The notes beneath the pieces were generated by a model. That model was given only the letters and a program-made list of their open reading frames with translations, was not told the origin of the DNA and ran no database searches. This document shows positions 1-6,632 of a stretch of DNA of 10,191 bases, one piece after another (the first letter of the stretch is position 1; the number at the start of each line of letters is the position of its first letter). The stretch covers positions 4,599 to 14,789 of the forward strand of contig MGRR01000102.1 of the NCBI GenBank assembly GCA_001798265.1, written 5' to 3'. The stretch is from Deltaproteobacteria bacterium RIFCSPHIGHO2_12_FULL_43_9. GTDB taxonomy: Bacteria > Bdellovibrionota > O2-12-FULL-43-9. The translations under genes were made by a program, and so were the position numbers.

Positions 1-316
1 AAATTCGTCATCCTGAGCAAAGCGAAGGATCTCTTCGTCATTGCGAGCGAAGCGAAGCAATCTCGAGATCCCTCGCTGCGCTCGGGATGACGAAAACGTC
101 ATTGCGAGGATCTTCCGTCATTCCCGCGAACGCGGGAATCTGGATCCCCGTTTTCACGGGGATGACAGGCTTTTGTCATTCCGGCGAAAGCCGGAATCTA
201 GTGGATGACAGGGCGCGGGGATGACAAAAACGTCATCGCGAGCGAGGCAATCTCGCGTTGAGATCCTTCGCCTTCGGCTCAGGATGACGGTTACGTCGCC
301 TCGGGATGACGGTTAC
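1..316. repeat. Mosaic of intergenic palindromic repeats (REP-like)
   Basis: No gene is visible here. The stretch is built from short, repeatedly reused units in both orientations. GTCATTGCGAGCGAAGCGAAG-type units start at 37 and 98 and, in a variant form, at 231. GTCATCCTGAGC-type units lie at 7-32 and, inverted, at 66-91 and about 260-288. Three perfect hairpins follow each other: ATTCCCGCG with loop aa (120-139), ATCCCCGT with loop tttc (144-163) and ATTCCGGC with loop gaaa (178-197). A 13-base unit GGATGACGGTTAC occurs at 282-294 and again at 304-316, where it runs into the end of the peptidase gene. Such GTCATTCC...GGAATC repeats are common in intergenic DNA of many anaerobic Proteobacteria-like and Nitrospirota genomes. 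They may act as mRNA 3'-end stabilisers or be remnants of non-autonomous elements, but the sequence does not show which. Confidence 0.85.
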
Positions 317-2586
317 TGATAATCTGAACTAACCCTCAGTTGAACTGCGGAGCCATCGAAGGATACATTTTCAATCGCAACATGGAGTCCAATCGTCGGC
401 AATTTGACGCTATTATCGGGGTCCTCTTCCCTGTAATAAGAGATGGCATCGTTGAAGGAATTGTTACCCCTTCCCTCTCCAACAGATATCGGAACACCAT
501 TTGGATCAAATAGCGAAAATTGCGAAAGATCATCGAAATTAAACGCAGCATCCCTGAGTTGCACCCTGGTCCTAAGTGGTTTTCCTTTACTATCGAGCAG
601 GCTATCCGGATGGCTGTCTACAATGAGCAGGAATCCCTCCCCCGGATGTGCCCCGACATGATTGTCGCCTGACAGATATTTTTCATTTCGATACCAGATT
701 AGAAGACCCGGTTCGTGGGAAAAGAAATCTGCCCAAACTGGACCAGCACCAGATTGTGACACACGCATATTATAAACAGATGAGAGTGCCTTATCGAATC
801 CATAATGCGTCCTCCACTCAACCAGGTAATATCTTTTATAATCTACGATGTATTCCCCATCGACCAACATTCTGAAGCCTTCAGCAGTCCACCCTTCAAG
901 AGAAACATCTTCAAACGAATCTTCCAGAATGGTGTTATCTCCGGCTAAAACCCTGAGATTATCGACAACAAATCCCCGACCCTGCGCAGCCCCATCAGTC
1001 ACATACCTGAATCTGAATACAATCTCTTTTCCGGCAAACTGTGACAGATCAAATGTCGCCTCAACCCAACCGCTACTATCCCCGGTAATTCCGTGACCCA
1101 GGTTAGACCCATTGGGATTTGTATCTGTTGTGATTGATCCGGAAATAGAACGAAAGATCCCGGACTCGTCCTGAACCTCAACATACGCATAGTCATAATC
1201 AGCCTCAATTTCATAATTTGTTTGAAAAATCAGTGTGGCAGCTGAATGCCCCTTTAGATCCAGCTTCCTGGTTAAGCTGTTATCCAGATCATCCCCCTTT
1301 GCGCTATACACAACCCCCTTTAAATGTACTGGGTCTACTACCTTAACGGTTTCAGTCGCGTTTGGGAGATTTATTCGGAGCGCCTGGGGTTTTAGCCCTC
1401 GATGTTCAACGCGATCCAACTGAACAAGATATTCAAATGGTCCACCTGAAACCGAGATCTCTTCTCTATCGAGCCATCCAAGCTCCTCCTTCTCCCATGC
1501 CCCAAAGTGCGTTGGAATTGTCCCAAGTGGTCCACCCTGAGGACCTGTCCAACTACCAGAGCTCATTACGGTCCAAAATCCGGTCGACGACTCCGATTCC
1601 TTTCCAACAGGCTGGGTGTCATAGAGATCTGGGAGACCCAAATCGTGACCAAACTCATGAGCAAACACGCCAACGCCACCATCCTCTGGCTCCAATGTAT
1701 AATCGAGAACCCAGATATCATCCGGACTCGCTGTCTTTACACCTCCACGTTTTGCAAATTGGGCTGGGCCAAGCCTTTCCGTCCCACCCTCAGGTAAGAA
1801 ATTAACCTGACTCCTGTGAGACCAAAGCGCGTCATCACCTTGCGCTCCACCTCCACCCTCTTGCCCTGTCCCAGCATGTATAACCATCAGATAATCAACG
1901 TATCCATCCGGCTCATTCAGATCTCCATCGTTATCATAATCATAACGATCCTTTTTATCGAACGCCTTCCAGTCGACATCATTACCAATAACCGCCAAAA
2001 GATCGGGAATTATACGCCAGACAGCCCCATTTAAATTATCGTGCCCCTCTCTTGCAGGATCATCGGCGCCATACTCTTTCTCCGCGGTAGGCAACCGGTA
2101 CCACCCCTTAACAACCCCATCGACGGTATATCGCCCACTCGACTGCTCAAGATACCAATTGGACATTGATACTACACCGGAGGTTCTAGTAAAAAGTAAA
2201 TGTTGGTAATGCCTCGAAGAGAAGTCCGGTACCCAATAATCAGTGTTATTCAGATCAGGAAGTGGTTGCTCTAACTGATTATGAAGAGGGCCAACCCCTT
2301 CCGCGTCAGCAAACTCAACTAAAAGAACAAGGATATTATCGACAGTTTTAAGTTCATATTTCAGAACCCTGGCATTTGGAACCAAAGTAGCGCCACCCAA
2401 AATATCCGCATTGAAAATAGTCGGTTTTAAATCTGCCAGCGCAGATTCCCGGAGATACTCCGCAACCCTATCCTTTGGCGCATTTGGATGCACCAGAACA
2501 CATCCATCATTCTTTACCGGGATTGCAAACGAATAAGCTGGGAGAGAGAGAAGAATAATGAGAATTAATTTGAGCCTATCAAACAT
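313..2586 (-). CDS. Secreted M6-family (immune inhibitor A-like) zinc metallopeptidase
   Basis: The product is 757 residues and probably exported: residues 1-21 form a Sec signal peptide (basic start, LILIILLSLPAYSFA, cleavage after A21). A short propeptide-like region follows, then the M6 catalytic domain. The zinc site is HEFGH at 310-314 with the family's third ligand D320 (HEFGHDLGLPD). E311 is the catalytic base and the Met-turn is at WTVMSSG (338-344). An acidic DYDNDGDLNEPDGYVD segment (216-231) resembles the calcium-binding loop of InhA-type enzymes. Residues about 435-550 look like the MAM-like jelly-roll domain of InhA peptidases, ending in a VVDNLRV strand. The length fits InhA proteins of roughly 750-800 residues, and the end (VAIENVSFDG...VQLRVSS) looks natural. 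The ATG at 2586 has GGGGG five bases upstream as ribosome binding site. A role in degrading extracellular protein is inferred. It stands alone as a transcription unit after DUF89. Confidence 0.93.
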   Translation of the reverse strand: MFDRLKLILIILLSLPAYSFAIPVKNDGCVLVHPNAPKDRVAEYLRESALADLKPTIFNADILGGATLVPNARVLKYELKTVDNILVLLVEFADAEGVGPLHNQLEQPLPDLNNTDYWVPDFSSRHYQHLLFTRTSGVVSMSNWYLEQSSGRYTVDGVVKGWYRLPTAEKEYGADDPAREGHDNLNGAVWRIIPDLLAVIGNDVDWKAFDKKDRYDYDNDGDLNEPDGYVDYLMVIHAGTGQEGGGGAQGDDALWSHRSQVNFLPEGGTERLGPAQFAKRGGVKTASPDDIWVLDYTLEPEDGGVGVFAHEFGHDLGLPDLYDTQPVGKESESSTGFWTVMSSGSWTGPQGGPLGTIPTHFGAWEKEELGWLDREEISVSGGPFEYLVQLDRVEHRGLKPQALRINLPNATETVKVVDPVHLKGVVYSAKGDDLDNSLTRKLDLKGHSAATLIFQTNYEIEADYDYAYVEVQDESGIFRSISGSITTDTNPNGSNLGHGITGDSSGWVEATFDLSQFAGKEIVFRFRYVTDGAAQGRGFVVDNLRVLAGDNTILEDSFEDVSLEGWTAEGFRMLVDGEYIVDYKRYYLVEWRTHYGFDKALSSVYNMRVSQSGAGPVWADFFSHEPGLLIWYRNEKYLSGDNHVGAHPGEGFLLIVDSHPDSLLDSKGKPLRTRVQLRDAAFNFDDLSQFSLFDPNGVPISVGEGRGNNSFNDAISYYREEDPDNSVKLPTIGLHVAIENVSFDGSAVQLRVSSDYQ

Positions 2587-2627
2587 ATCGACCCCCGAAG
2601 AGGAAAAAGTGACACAACAAACGCCAG

Positions 2628-2657
2628 ATAACCTAAAATAGCCTAAGATAGGCTAAG
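2628..2657. promoter_or_regulatory. Three tandem 10-bp repeats with a perfect inverted repeat upstream of the peptidase gene
   Basis: Three imperfect copies of ATA(A/G)(C/G)CTAA(A/G) follow each other at 2628-2637, 2638-2647 and 2648-2657, a spacing of one DNA turn. Copies two and three together make the perfect inverted repeat TAGCCTAagaTAGGCTA (2639-2655). The block lies about 40-70 bases upstream of the peptidase ATG, where an operator would be expected. On the minus strand the stem is followed by ATTTTAGG, so a weak terminator for the DUF89 gene is an alternative reading. The repeat structure is seen directly; the regulatory role is inference. Confidence 0.45.
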
Positions 2658-2725
2658 CAAATTTCATTCCAGGTAAAACTAACCACTATTTCAGAAATAA
2701 TAAATACTTTTTTGAAGAAATTGTG

Positions 2726-2759
2726 ACACTAGTGGTATGAAATAATTTCATAGTAGTGT
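2726..2759 (-). terminator. Hairpin overlapping the 3' end of the DUF89 gene
   Basis: Two nested inverted repeats can pair. ATGAAAT/ATTTCAT (2737-2743 and 2745-2751) has a one-base centre, and the outer arms are ACACTA/TAGTGT (2726-2731 and 2754-2759). The outer arm covers the last codons of DUF89 and the inner arm covers its stop codon. No U-run follows on the minus strand, so this is not a classic intrinsic terminator. It could be an mRNA 3'-end stabilising hairpin or a protein-binding palindrome. Confidence 0.35.
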
Positions 2760-3647
2760 TGCGATATTAACCGCACCAGACAAGCCGAATTTTGAGGCAA
2801 CCACATCACATTTGGTGGAAAATAGATTTGCAACATCGCAATTTATCTCATTTCTATGCTCGGTAAATACATAGTAGTTCGCCTGCCCCTTGACAATAAT
2901 AAGATCTGCCTCTTTAGAGGCATTTTTAAACACCTCGGTTCTCTCCTCCCACGAAACACCAAGCGTGTCGCCGCAGGCGCAGATAACCTCTGTTGCGACA
3001 TCATGTATGCCTACAAATTTTCCATCATCAATCGTTGCGTCACTTGTAATAGCGCCCCCGCGAAGCGCGGAGATTATGGATGGAGAATATTTGAGCAATT
3101 CTTTAATAAACAACTTATCCAACGCAATCTCACCAACGTTGTCATGAACAAAGAGAATATTTTTTGACCTCCGTACAAGAGAAAATATCTCTCTGGTTCT
3201 ATCGATTGCCAAACCCTTTTCAAAAGGTTTTCTGATCATCCCCTCAATCTGGCCAAAATCAACATCATATCCGGTACCAACCGTCCTGAAATCTATATGG
3301 TTCCCGGCGATAGACCATCTGATGAGGAGTTTGAATCGTTCATAAGGATCGTGAACCCTATCAAGCTCAGAAGAAATTAACCCGGCGAGCTTAAGACCGA
3401 CGCGATTGCACGCATCCCTTAGCTCCTTAAACGGGATGTCGATACCGGAAACACGTTTTGCTATTCTATGAACCTCGGTAATGAATTTTGAAGGGACCGT
3501 GTTTGTATTGAACTTTTCAGCCATCATCTGTTTGCAAAGCCGCATTATCTCAATGCGTTTATTCTCAGAAATATCAAGAAGGACAACCGCACCAGCGACG
3601 TCATCAAGAATACATTCAATGCAGGCAAATTCTGATTTCATAGCCAT
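2748..3647 (-). CDS. DUF89 / ARMT1-like metal-dependent phosphatase family protein
   Basis: A cytoplasmic protein of 299 residues (297 if the second ATG at 3641 is used). Recognition rests on the family signatures in order: N-terminal CIEC (9-12), AGNHIDF (114-120), HDNVGEIALDKLF (168-180) whose D169 and N170 match the conserved metal-binding Asp-Asn pair, GGAITSDAT (197-205) with a conserved Asp, and ADLIIVKGQANYY (247-259). Characterised members of this superfamily are metal-dependent 'damage-control' phosphatases that remove phosphate from damaged or over-accumulated sugar phosphates and related metabolites. The bacterial ARMT1-like branch has no assigned substrate that I can infer here. 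The usual DNAGE motif reads DNVGE. There is no clear Shine-Dalgarno sequence. The predicted promoter places the transcription start close to the two in-frame ATGs, so the second, MKSEFAC, may be the true start. The Fic gene lies 44 bases upstream on the same strand. Confidence 0.88.
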   Translation of the reverse strand: MAMKSEFACIECILDDVAGAVVLLDISENKRIEIMRLCKQMMAEKFNTNTVPSKFITEVHRIAKRVSGIDIPFKELRDACNRVGLKLAGLISSELDRVHDPYERFKLLIRWSIAGNHIDFRTVGTGYDVDFGQIEGMIRKPFEKGLAIDRTREIFSLVRRSKNILFVHDNVGEIALDKLFIKELLKYSPSIISALRGGAITSDATIDDGKFVGIHDVATEVICACGDTLGVSWEERTEVFKNASKEADLIIVKGQANYYVFTEHRNEINCDVANLFSTKCDVVASKFGLSGAVNIATLL

Positions 3648-3649
3648 TA

Positions 3650-3678
3650 TCTATACTGTGATTAATAAAATGGTTCAA
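3650..3678 (-). promoter_or_regulatory. Putative sigma-70-like promoter of the DUF89 gene
   Basis: Read on the minus strand: TTGAAC (3673-3678), a 17-base spacer, then TATAGA (3650-3655). Each box matches four of six consensus positions. The expected start is near 3643, between the two candidate ATGs at 3647 and 3641, which would give a leaderless mRNA starting with the second ATG. The -35 box and most of the spacer lie within the 26-bp repeat at 3661-3686. This is a pattern match only. Confidence 0.4.
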
Positions 3679-3686
3679 TAAATCCG
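3661..3686. repeat. 26-bp direct repeat, copy 1 (downstream side of the Fic gene)
   Basis: Identical to positions 4820-4845 except for one T/C difference (T at 3675, C at 4834). The flanking bases differ on both sides, so the repeat has sharp edges. It starts five bases past the Fic stop codon and ends about 14 bases before the DUF89 ATG, carrying the apparent DUF89 -35 box. Confidence 0.9.
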
Positions 3687-3691
3687 GGATT

Positions 3692-4753
3692 TTACAACAC
3701 CCTATATCTTGTTCCCCGACCCAATCCAATCCTCTCAATCTTTTGTAGACGCATCAGCTTGTCCATGATTTGATTTATTGTTGGACGCGCAACCTTGGTT
3801 TGTTTAGATAGCTCCGCGGGCGAGGCCTCCCGAACACCCTTTAGATATTCCCAAACGCGGAGCTGTTTTTGAGAGAGATGTTTTTCGATATTTTTATCCG
3901 ACAATAATTCAACTGCCATTTTTGCCTGAGTTAGTAGAATGTCCAGGAAGAATTCCAACCAGGGTATGATGTTTCCGGCCCTACCCCCCATCGTCTTCTG
4001 ACTACTACGCAATGCCACATAGTAATCCGCCTTGTTGTCCTCAATTAATTTCTCGTGCGATATATAAGGAACATAATGATACCCAGTTTGTAGCAGAAGC
4101 AAATTAGTGAGTACTCTGGAAAGTCTGCCATTTCCATCCTGAAAAGGATGAATCTTCAAAAATTCAATCAAAAAATTCCCGATAATAAAGAGGGGATGAA
4201 TCTTCTTGATTTTTAAAGCTAGTTGTACCCATTCAACCAGTTCCTGCATCTCTTTTGGCGTTAGATATGCAGGAGCTGTGTCAAATAAAAGGCCTATAGA
4301 CTCACCTGCTTCATTGATCATATGAACTTTATTTTCTCTTTTTTTATATTCCCCGCGGTGAGGTGAATCCTTTTGGGCAAACTTTAATAATTCTTTGTGA
4401 AAATGTTTAATCGTTCCTTCAGAAAAGCGAATTTGTTTCCAGGAATCAAAAACATTCTGAAGAAGTTCATAATAACCCTGTACCTCTTGCTTATCCCTGT
4501 CAGCGAAGCGCTGAACTCCAATTCCACGCATAAGTTTTTCAATCTCTTCATCCGTAAGCTTTGCACCTTCAATCCTTGTGGATGCACCGGTAGAAGTAAC
4601 CAGAACAGACTTTTTTAAGCGTCCTAAGAGTTGAGGATTAAGACGAGCCCCCCCTGTCCACTCTCCTTTAAGCTCATCAATTTGTGTAATTTTCGTCCAC
4701 AATTTGTTAGGAATAGATTTTAATCTCTGATTAAATTTTGTCTTTTTTTTCAT
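3692..4753 (-). CDS. Fic-domain protein (class II, self-inhibited) with C-terminal winged helix
   Basis: A cytoplasmic protein of 353 residues. Enzymes with this fold usually transfer AMP from ATP to a hydroxyl group of a target protein and may also remove it. Residues about 5-100 form the Fic/DOC N-terminal region, which carries the inhibitory motif STRIEG (58-63, pattern S/T-x3-E-G/N). E62 is expected to block productive ATP binding. The Fic core follows, with the complete active-site loop HPFQDGNGRLSR (202-213): H202 is the catalytic base, D206 the metal ligand, and the anion-binding N208/G209/R210 and R213 are all present. Residues about 288-353 look like a winged helix-turn-helix (KQLRVWEYL, then SPAELSKQTKVARPTINQ), suggesting DNA binding or autoregulation, a common layout. 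No separate antitoxin gene is adjacent, in keeping with class II. The ATG has no Shine-Dalgarno sequence; a strong promoter ends almost at it. The gene and its promoter are bracketed by 26-bp direct repeats. The target protein cannot be told. Confidence 0.95.
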   Translation of the reverse strand: MKKKTKFNQRLKSIPNKLWTKITQIDELKGEWTGGARLNPQLLGRLKKSVLVTSTGASTRIEGAKLTDEEIEKLMRGIGVQRFADRDKQEVQGYYELLQNVFDSWKQIRFSEGTIKHFHKELLKFAQKDSPHRGEYKKRENKVHMINEAGESIGLLFDTAPAYLTPKEMQELVEWVQLALKIKKIHPLFIIGNFLIEFLKIHPFQDGNGRLSRVLTNLLLLQTGYHYVPYISHEKLIEDNKADYYVALRSSQKTMGGRAGNIIPWLEFFLDILLTQAKMAVELLSDKNIEKHLSQKQLRVWEYLKGVREASPAELSKQTKVARPTINQIMDKLMRLQKIERIGLGRGTRYRVL

Positions 4754-4761
4754 ATGTTTTA

Positions 4762-4789
4762 ACTATATAAGATTATATAAGATTGTCAA
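4762..4789 (-). promoter_or_regulatory. Strong candidate promoter of the Fic gene
   Basis: On the minus strand: perfect TTGACA (4784-4789), a 16-base spacer, then TATAGT (4762-4767), five of six consensus. Start of transcription is expected near 4755, only about two bases before the ATG at 4753, which fits the lack of a ribosome binding site. The spacer and -10 region consist of two exact tandem copies of the 10-mer ATATAAGATT (4765-4774 and 4775-4784, plus-strand reading), a possible operator for the gene's own winged-helix domain. Confidence 0.6.
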
Positions 4790-4819
4790 ATATGGCTGTA
4801 AAATCAGGCTATTACCGCA

Positions 4820-4845
4820 ATTAATAAAATGGTCCAATAAATCCG
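4820..4845. repeat. 26-bp direct repeat, copy 2 (upstream side of the Fic gene)
   Basis: Matches 3661-3686 at 25 of 26 positions in the same orientation, 1159 bases away. It lies between the end of the cytochrome operon (4899) and the Fic promoter (4762-4789). The segment carries a TTGGAC hexamer (4832-4837, minus strand) at the place where copy 1 has TTGAAC. The remaining DNA at 4846-4898 shows no convincing intrinsic terminator for the cytochrome operon. Confidence 0.9.
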
Positions 4846-4898
4846 ATGAGACAGCCCAGAAATGGCTTCGCATTTTAGGACCTGTTCCTCTTAGCTGA

Positions 4899-6632
4899 TT
4901 ATTTCATGTGACAGTTTGCGCAGAGTTGTTTGACATCATTTTTCAGCGGCACATTTTTGTGGCCTTCAATATTGTGGCAGTTCACACATCCCATCATCCC
5001 GGTATGAAAAGTATGTGGCATCTTTTTGCCAAAAGCAGTAACCGTTTCGGGTGGGACTTTGACCCCTACCTTAGAGTGACACATTGTGGCGCAATAGCTG
5101 CCTGAAAGCAGCGGTAGAGCGGAGAGATTCGGAGCGGCAATTTTTAACTTGTCAGCTGTTTCGGACAGGGCACCGTCTATACGCCTTAGGGCAACTGAGG
5201 CTAGATAGATGTTGTGCTCCCCTCTTCCATCACGTACGAAATGAAGCAAATGATCAGCCTCTTTGACTTTCGGTTCCCATTTTTTGCGATCCTCCCGGGA
5301 AAGTTGACTATTTTTCATACCCGCTTGGACCGCCTTTAGTTTATTATCTAACTTTGCAAGCGCCTCTTTTAACTCTACCTTAGTCTCTTCCCAAATTCCC
5401 TTAAAACTCGCACCGTGACATTTGACGCAGGCCTCGGGGGATGCAGGAGATGTTTTGCCCAAAAATTCAATGTCGTTGGGGGCAAATTTTTCCAGGTAAT
5501 GGCAGCCTACGCAATCAACATTGGCGGTAAACATGGGGCTTGGTATTTCCGGAAGATTTAAGGAGGAAACCTTTCCAGTGTACATCAAAAGCTGGCCTGC
5601 ATGTTTGCTTTCATGACAGTAGGAACATTCAAACGTGAGTGATGCCATGTGCTTCCTGGCGTCCTGGTCCGTCGCATCTATTGTTGCCGATGGAACCTCG
5701 ATTTTACCAAGCGATGTCTCCCCTGGCTGAGAAAATCCATGCTGCATGACCTCATGGCAATGGAAACATGCGACATTGTGTTTGGTTACATGGTTTACAT
5801 GAAGAAAGGGTCCCTCCGTGAAACGGGCTAGTTTTTCAGGCTCATTGTGACATGTAAAACAGCGCTCCTGCGCAACATGTCCATCACCACGAACCACATC
5901 AAGATGGCAGTCCCTACAGGCAATCCCCTGTTTGGTAACGAAATTCTTGTGATTGTAAGTCATGTTAGCCATTTTGAAATCTTGTGTGGGAAGCTCATGA
6001 CAGCCGAGGCACCCGCCGATCGGTGTAGGAGTGGGACCTTTGCCGGATATTTTGAAATGACACAGATAACAGGTGTCATAAGTAACTTCCACGTGTCGTC
6101 CAACAACGATTTGTGAATGGCAGGAGACACAACGCAACTGCCTGTCCCGCCGCGTCTGCCCGACATGGGATTTGTGATCGAATTTGATACCCCTCTCACT
6201 GACCACCCTTCCCTGCAAAAGCCTCGTAGAATGACAGCCCGAGCGAAGGCAGGATGCATCTTCGACTTCGGCATAAGGTTTTGAGGAATAAGTGCGGGTG
6301 ACATATTTGACCACCTGAGAGACGGCTTGAAATTTTTTCCATAAAATGGTCTTCGCTTTCCCCGGCGGGTAGTGGCACTCAACGCAGGCAACTGTCTGGT
6401 GTTTAGAGGTCTTCCAAGCGTTGTAATACGGTTCCATGATGTGGCAGGAGTTGCAAAAATGTGGACTCGTAGAATATTTTACAACGCCCAAAAGGGAGAT
6501 AATAATGAGAAGGAAAATAGCTCCGATTATCAGGAAAAATGTGGGTTTTAGGTACACATGCCACTTTTTTAGTGGATCTGATATAATACCCATTTTAGAG
6601 AAAATTCTTTTTATAATCTTTTTATCACTCAT
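4899..6632 (-). CDS. Membrane-anchored NapC/NirT-type multiheme cytochrome c (13 CXXCH plus two variant motifs)
   Basis: A product of 577 residues with a single N-terminal membrane helix (about 31-51) after a basic cytoplasmic tail; the rest is periplasmic. The first hemes (FCNSCHIM at 59-66, CVECH at 83-87) with SPHFC and KTSKH form the NapC/NirT quinol-oxidising module. Further CXXCH motifs start at C168, C188, C208, C239, C258, C289, C336, C374, C402, C549 and C571. Two non-standard sites, CLRSGCH (128-134, CX4CH) and CATMCH (514-519, CX3CH), could raise the count to 15. Upstream histidines in FDHKSH, YNHKN and VNHVTKH look like distal ligands, as in class III cytochromes. Residues about 410-500 form a heme-free charged helical stretch with GEHN at 471-474. 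Geobacter ImcH is also a NapC-type inner-membrane multiheme cytochrome, but it has fewer hemes, so orthology is not claimed. The start overlaps the previous stop (ATGA) and has no good Shine-Dalgarno site, so translation is probably coupled. It is the last gene of the operon. Confidence 0.92.
   Translation of the reverse strand: MSDKKIIKRIFSKMGIISDPLKKWHVYLKPTFFLIIGAIFLLIIISLLGVVKYSTSPHFCNSCHIMEPYYNAWKTSKHQTVACVECHYPPGKAKTILWKKFQAVSQVVKYVTRTYSSKPYAEVEDASCLRSGCHSTRLLQGRVVSERGIKFDHKSHVGQTRRDRQLRCVSCHSQIVVGRHVEVTYDTCYLCHFKISGKGPTPTPIGGCLGCHELPTQDFKMANMTYNHKNFVTKQGIACRDCHLDVVRGDGHVAQERCFTCHNEPEKLARFTEGPFLHVNHVTKHNVACFHCHEVMQHGFSQPGETSLGKIEVPSATIDATDQDARKHMASLTFECSYCHESKHAGQLLMYTGKVSSLNLPEIPSPMFTANVDCVGCHYLEKFAPNDIEFLGKTSPASPEACVKCHGASFKGIWEETKVELKEALAKLDNKLKAVQAGMKNSQLSREDRKKWEPKVKEADHLLHFVRDGRGEHNIYLASVALRRIDGALSETADKLKIAAPNLSALPLLSGSYCATMCHSKVGVKVPPETVTAFGKKMPHTFHTGMMGCVNCHNIEGHKNVPLKNDVKQLCANCHMK

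Noticed and set aside
1..300. CRISPR array
   Set aside because: The units vary in sequence, orientation and spacing, and no unique spacers of constant length are present.
1362..1805. 147-codon open frame on the plus strand
   Set aside because: It is antisense to the well-supported M6 peptidase, has low-complexity composition and resembles no protein family. The other plus-strand open frames under the genes were dismissed for the same reasons.
313..2586. Peptidase truncated by the adjacent repeat
   Set aside because: Length and the C-terminal strand pattern match complete immune inhibitor A-like proteins. At most the last few residues were changed.
3692..4753. Fic gene as half of a two-gene toxin-antitoxin pair with DUF89
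   Set aside because: The Fic protein carries its own inhibitory STRIEG motif, and DUF89 proteins are metal-dependent phosphatases unrelated to known Fic antitoxins. The genes also have separate promoters.
4846..4898. Terminator of the cytochrome operon
   Set aside because: Only short imperfect stems are present (for example AAATG/CATTT and AGCC/GGCT) and no T-run follows them on the minus strand.
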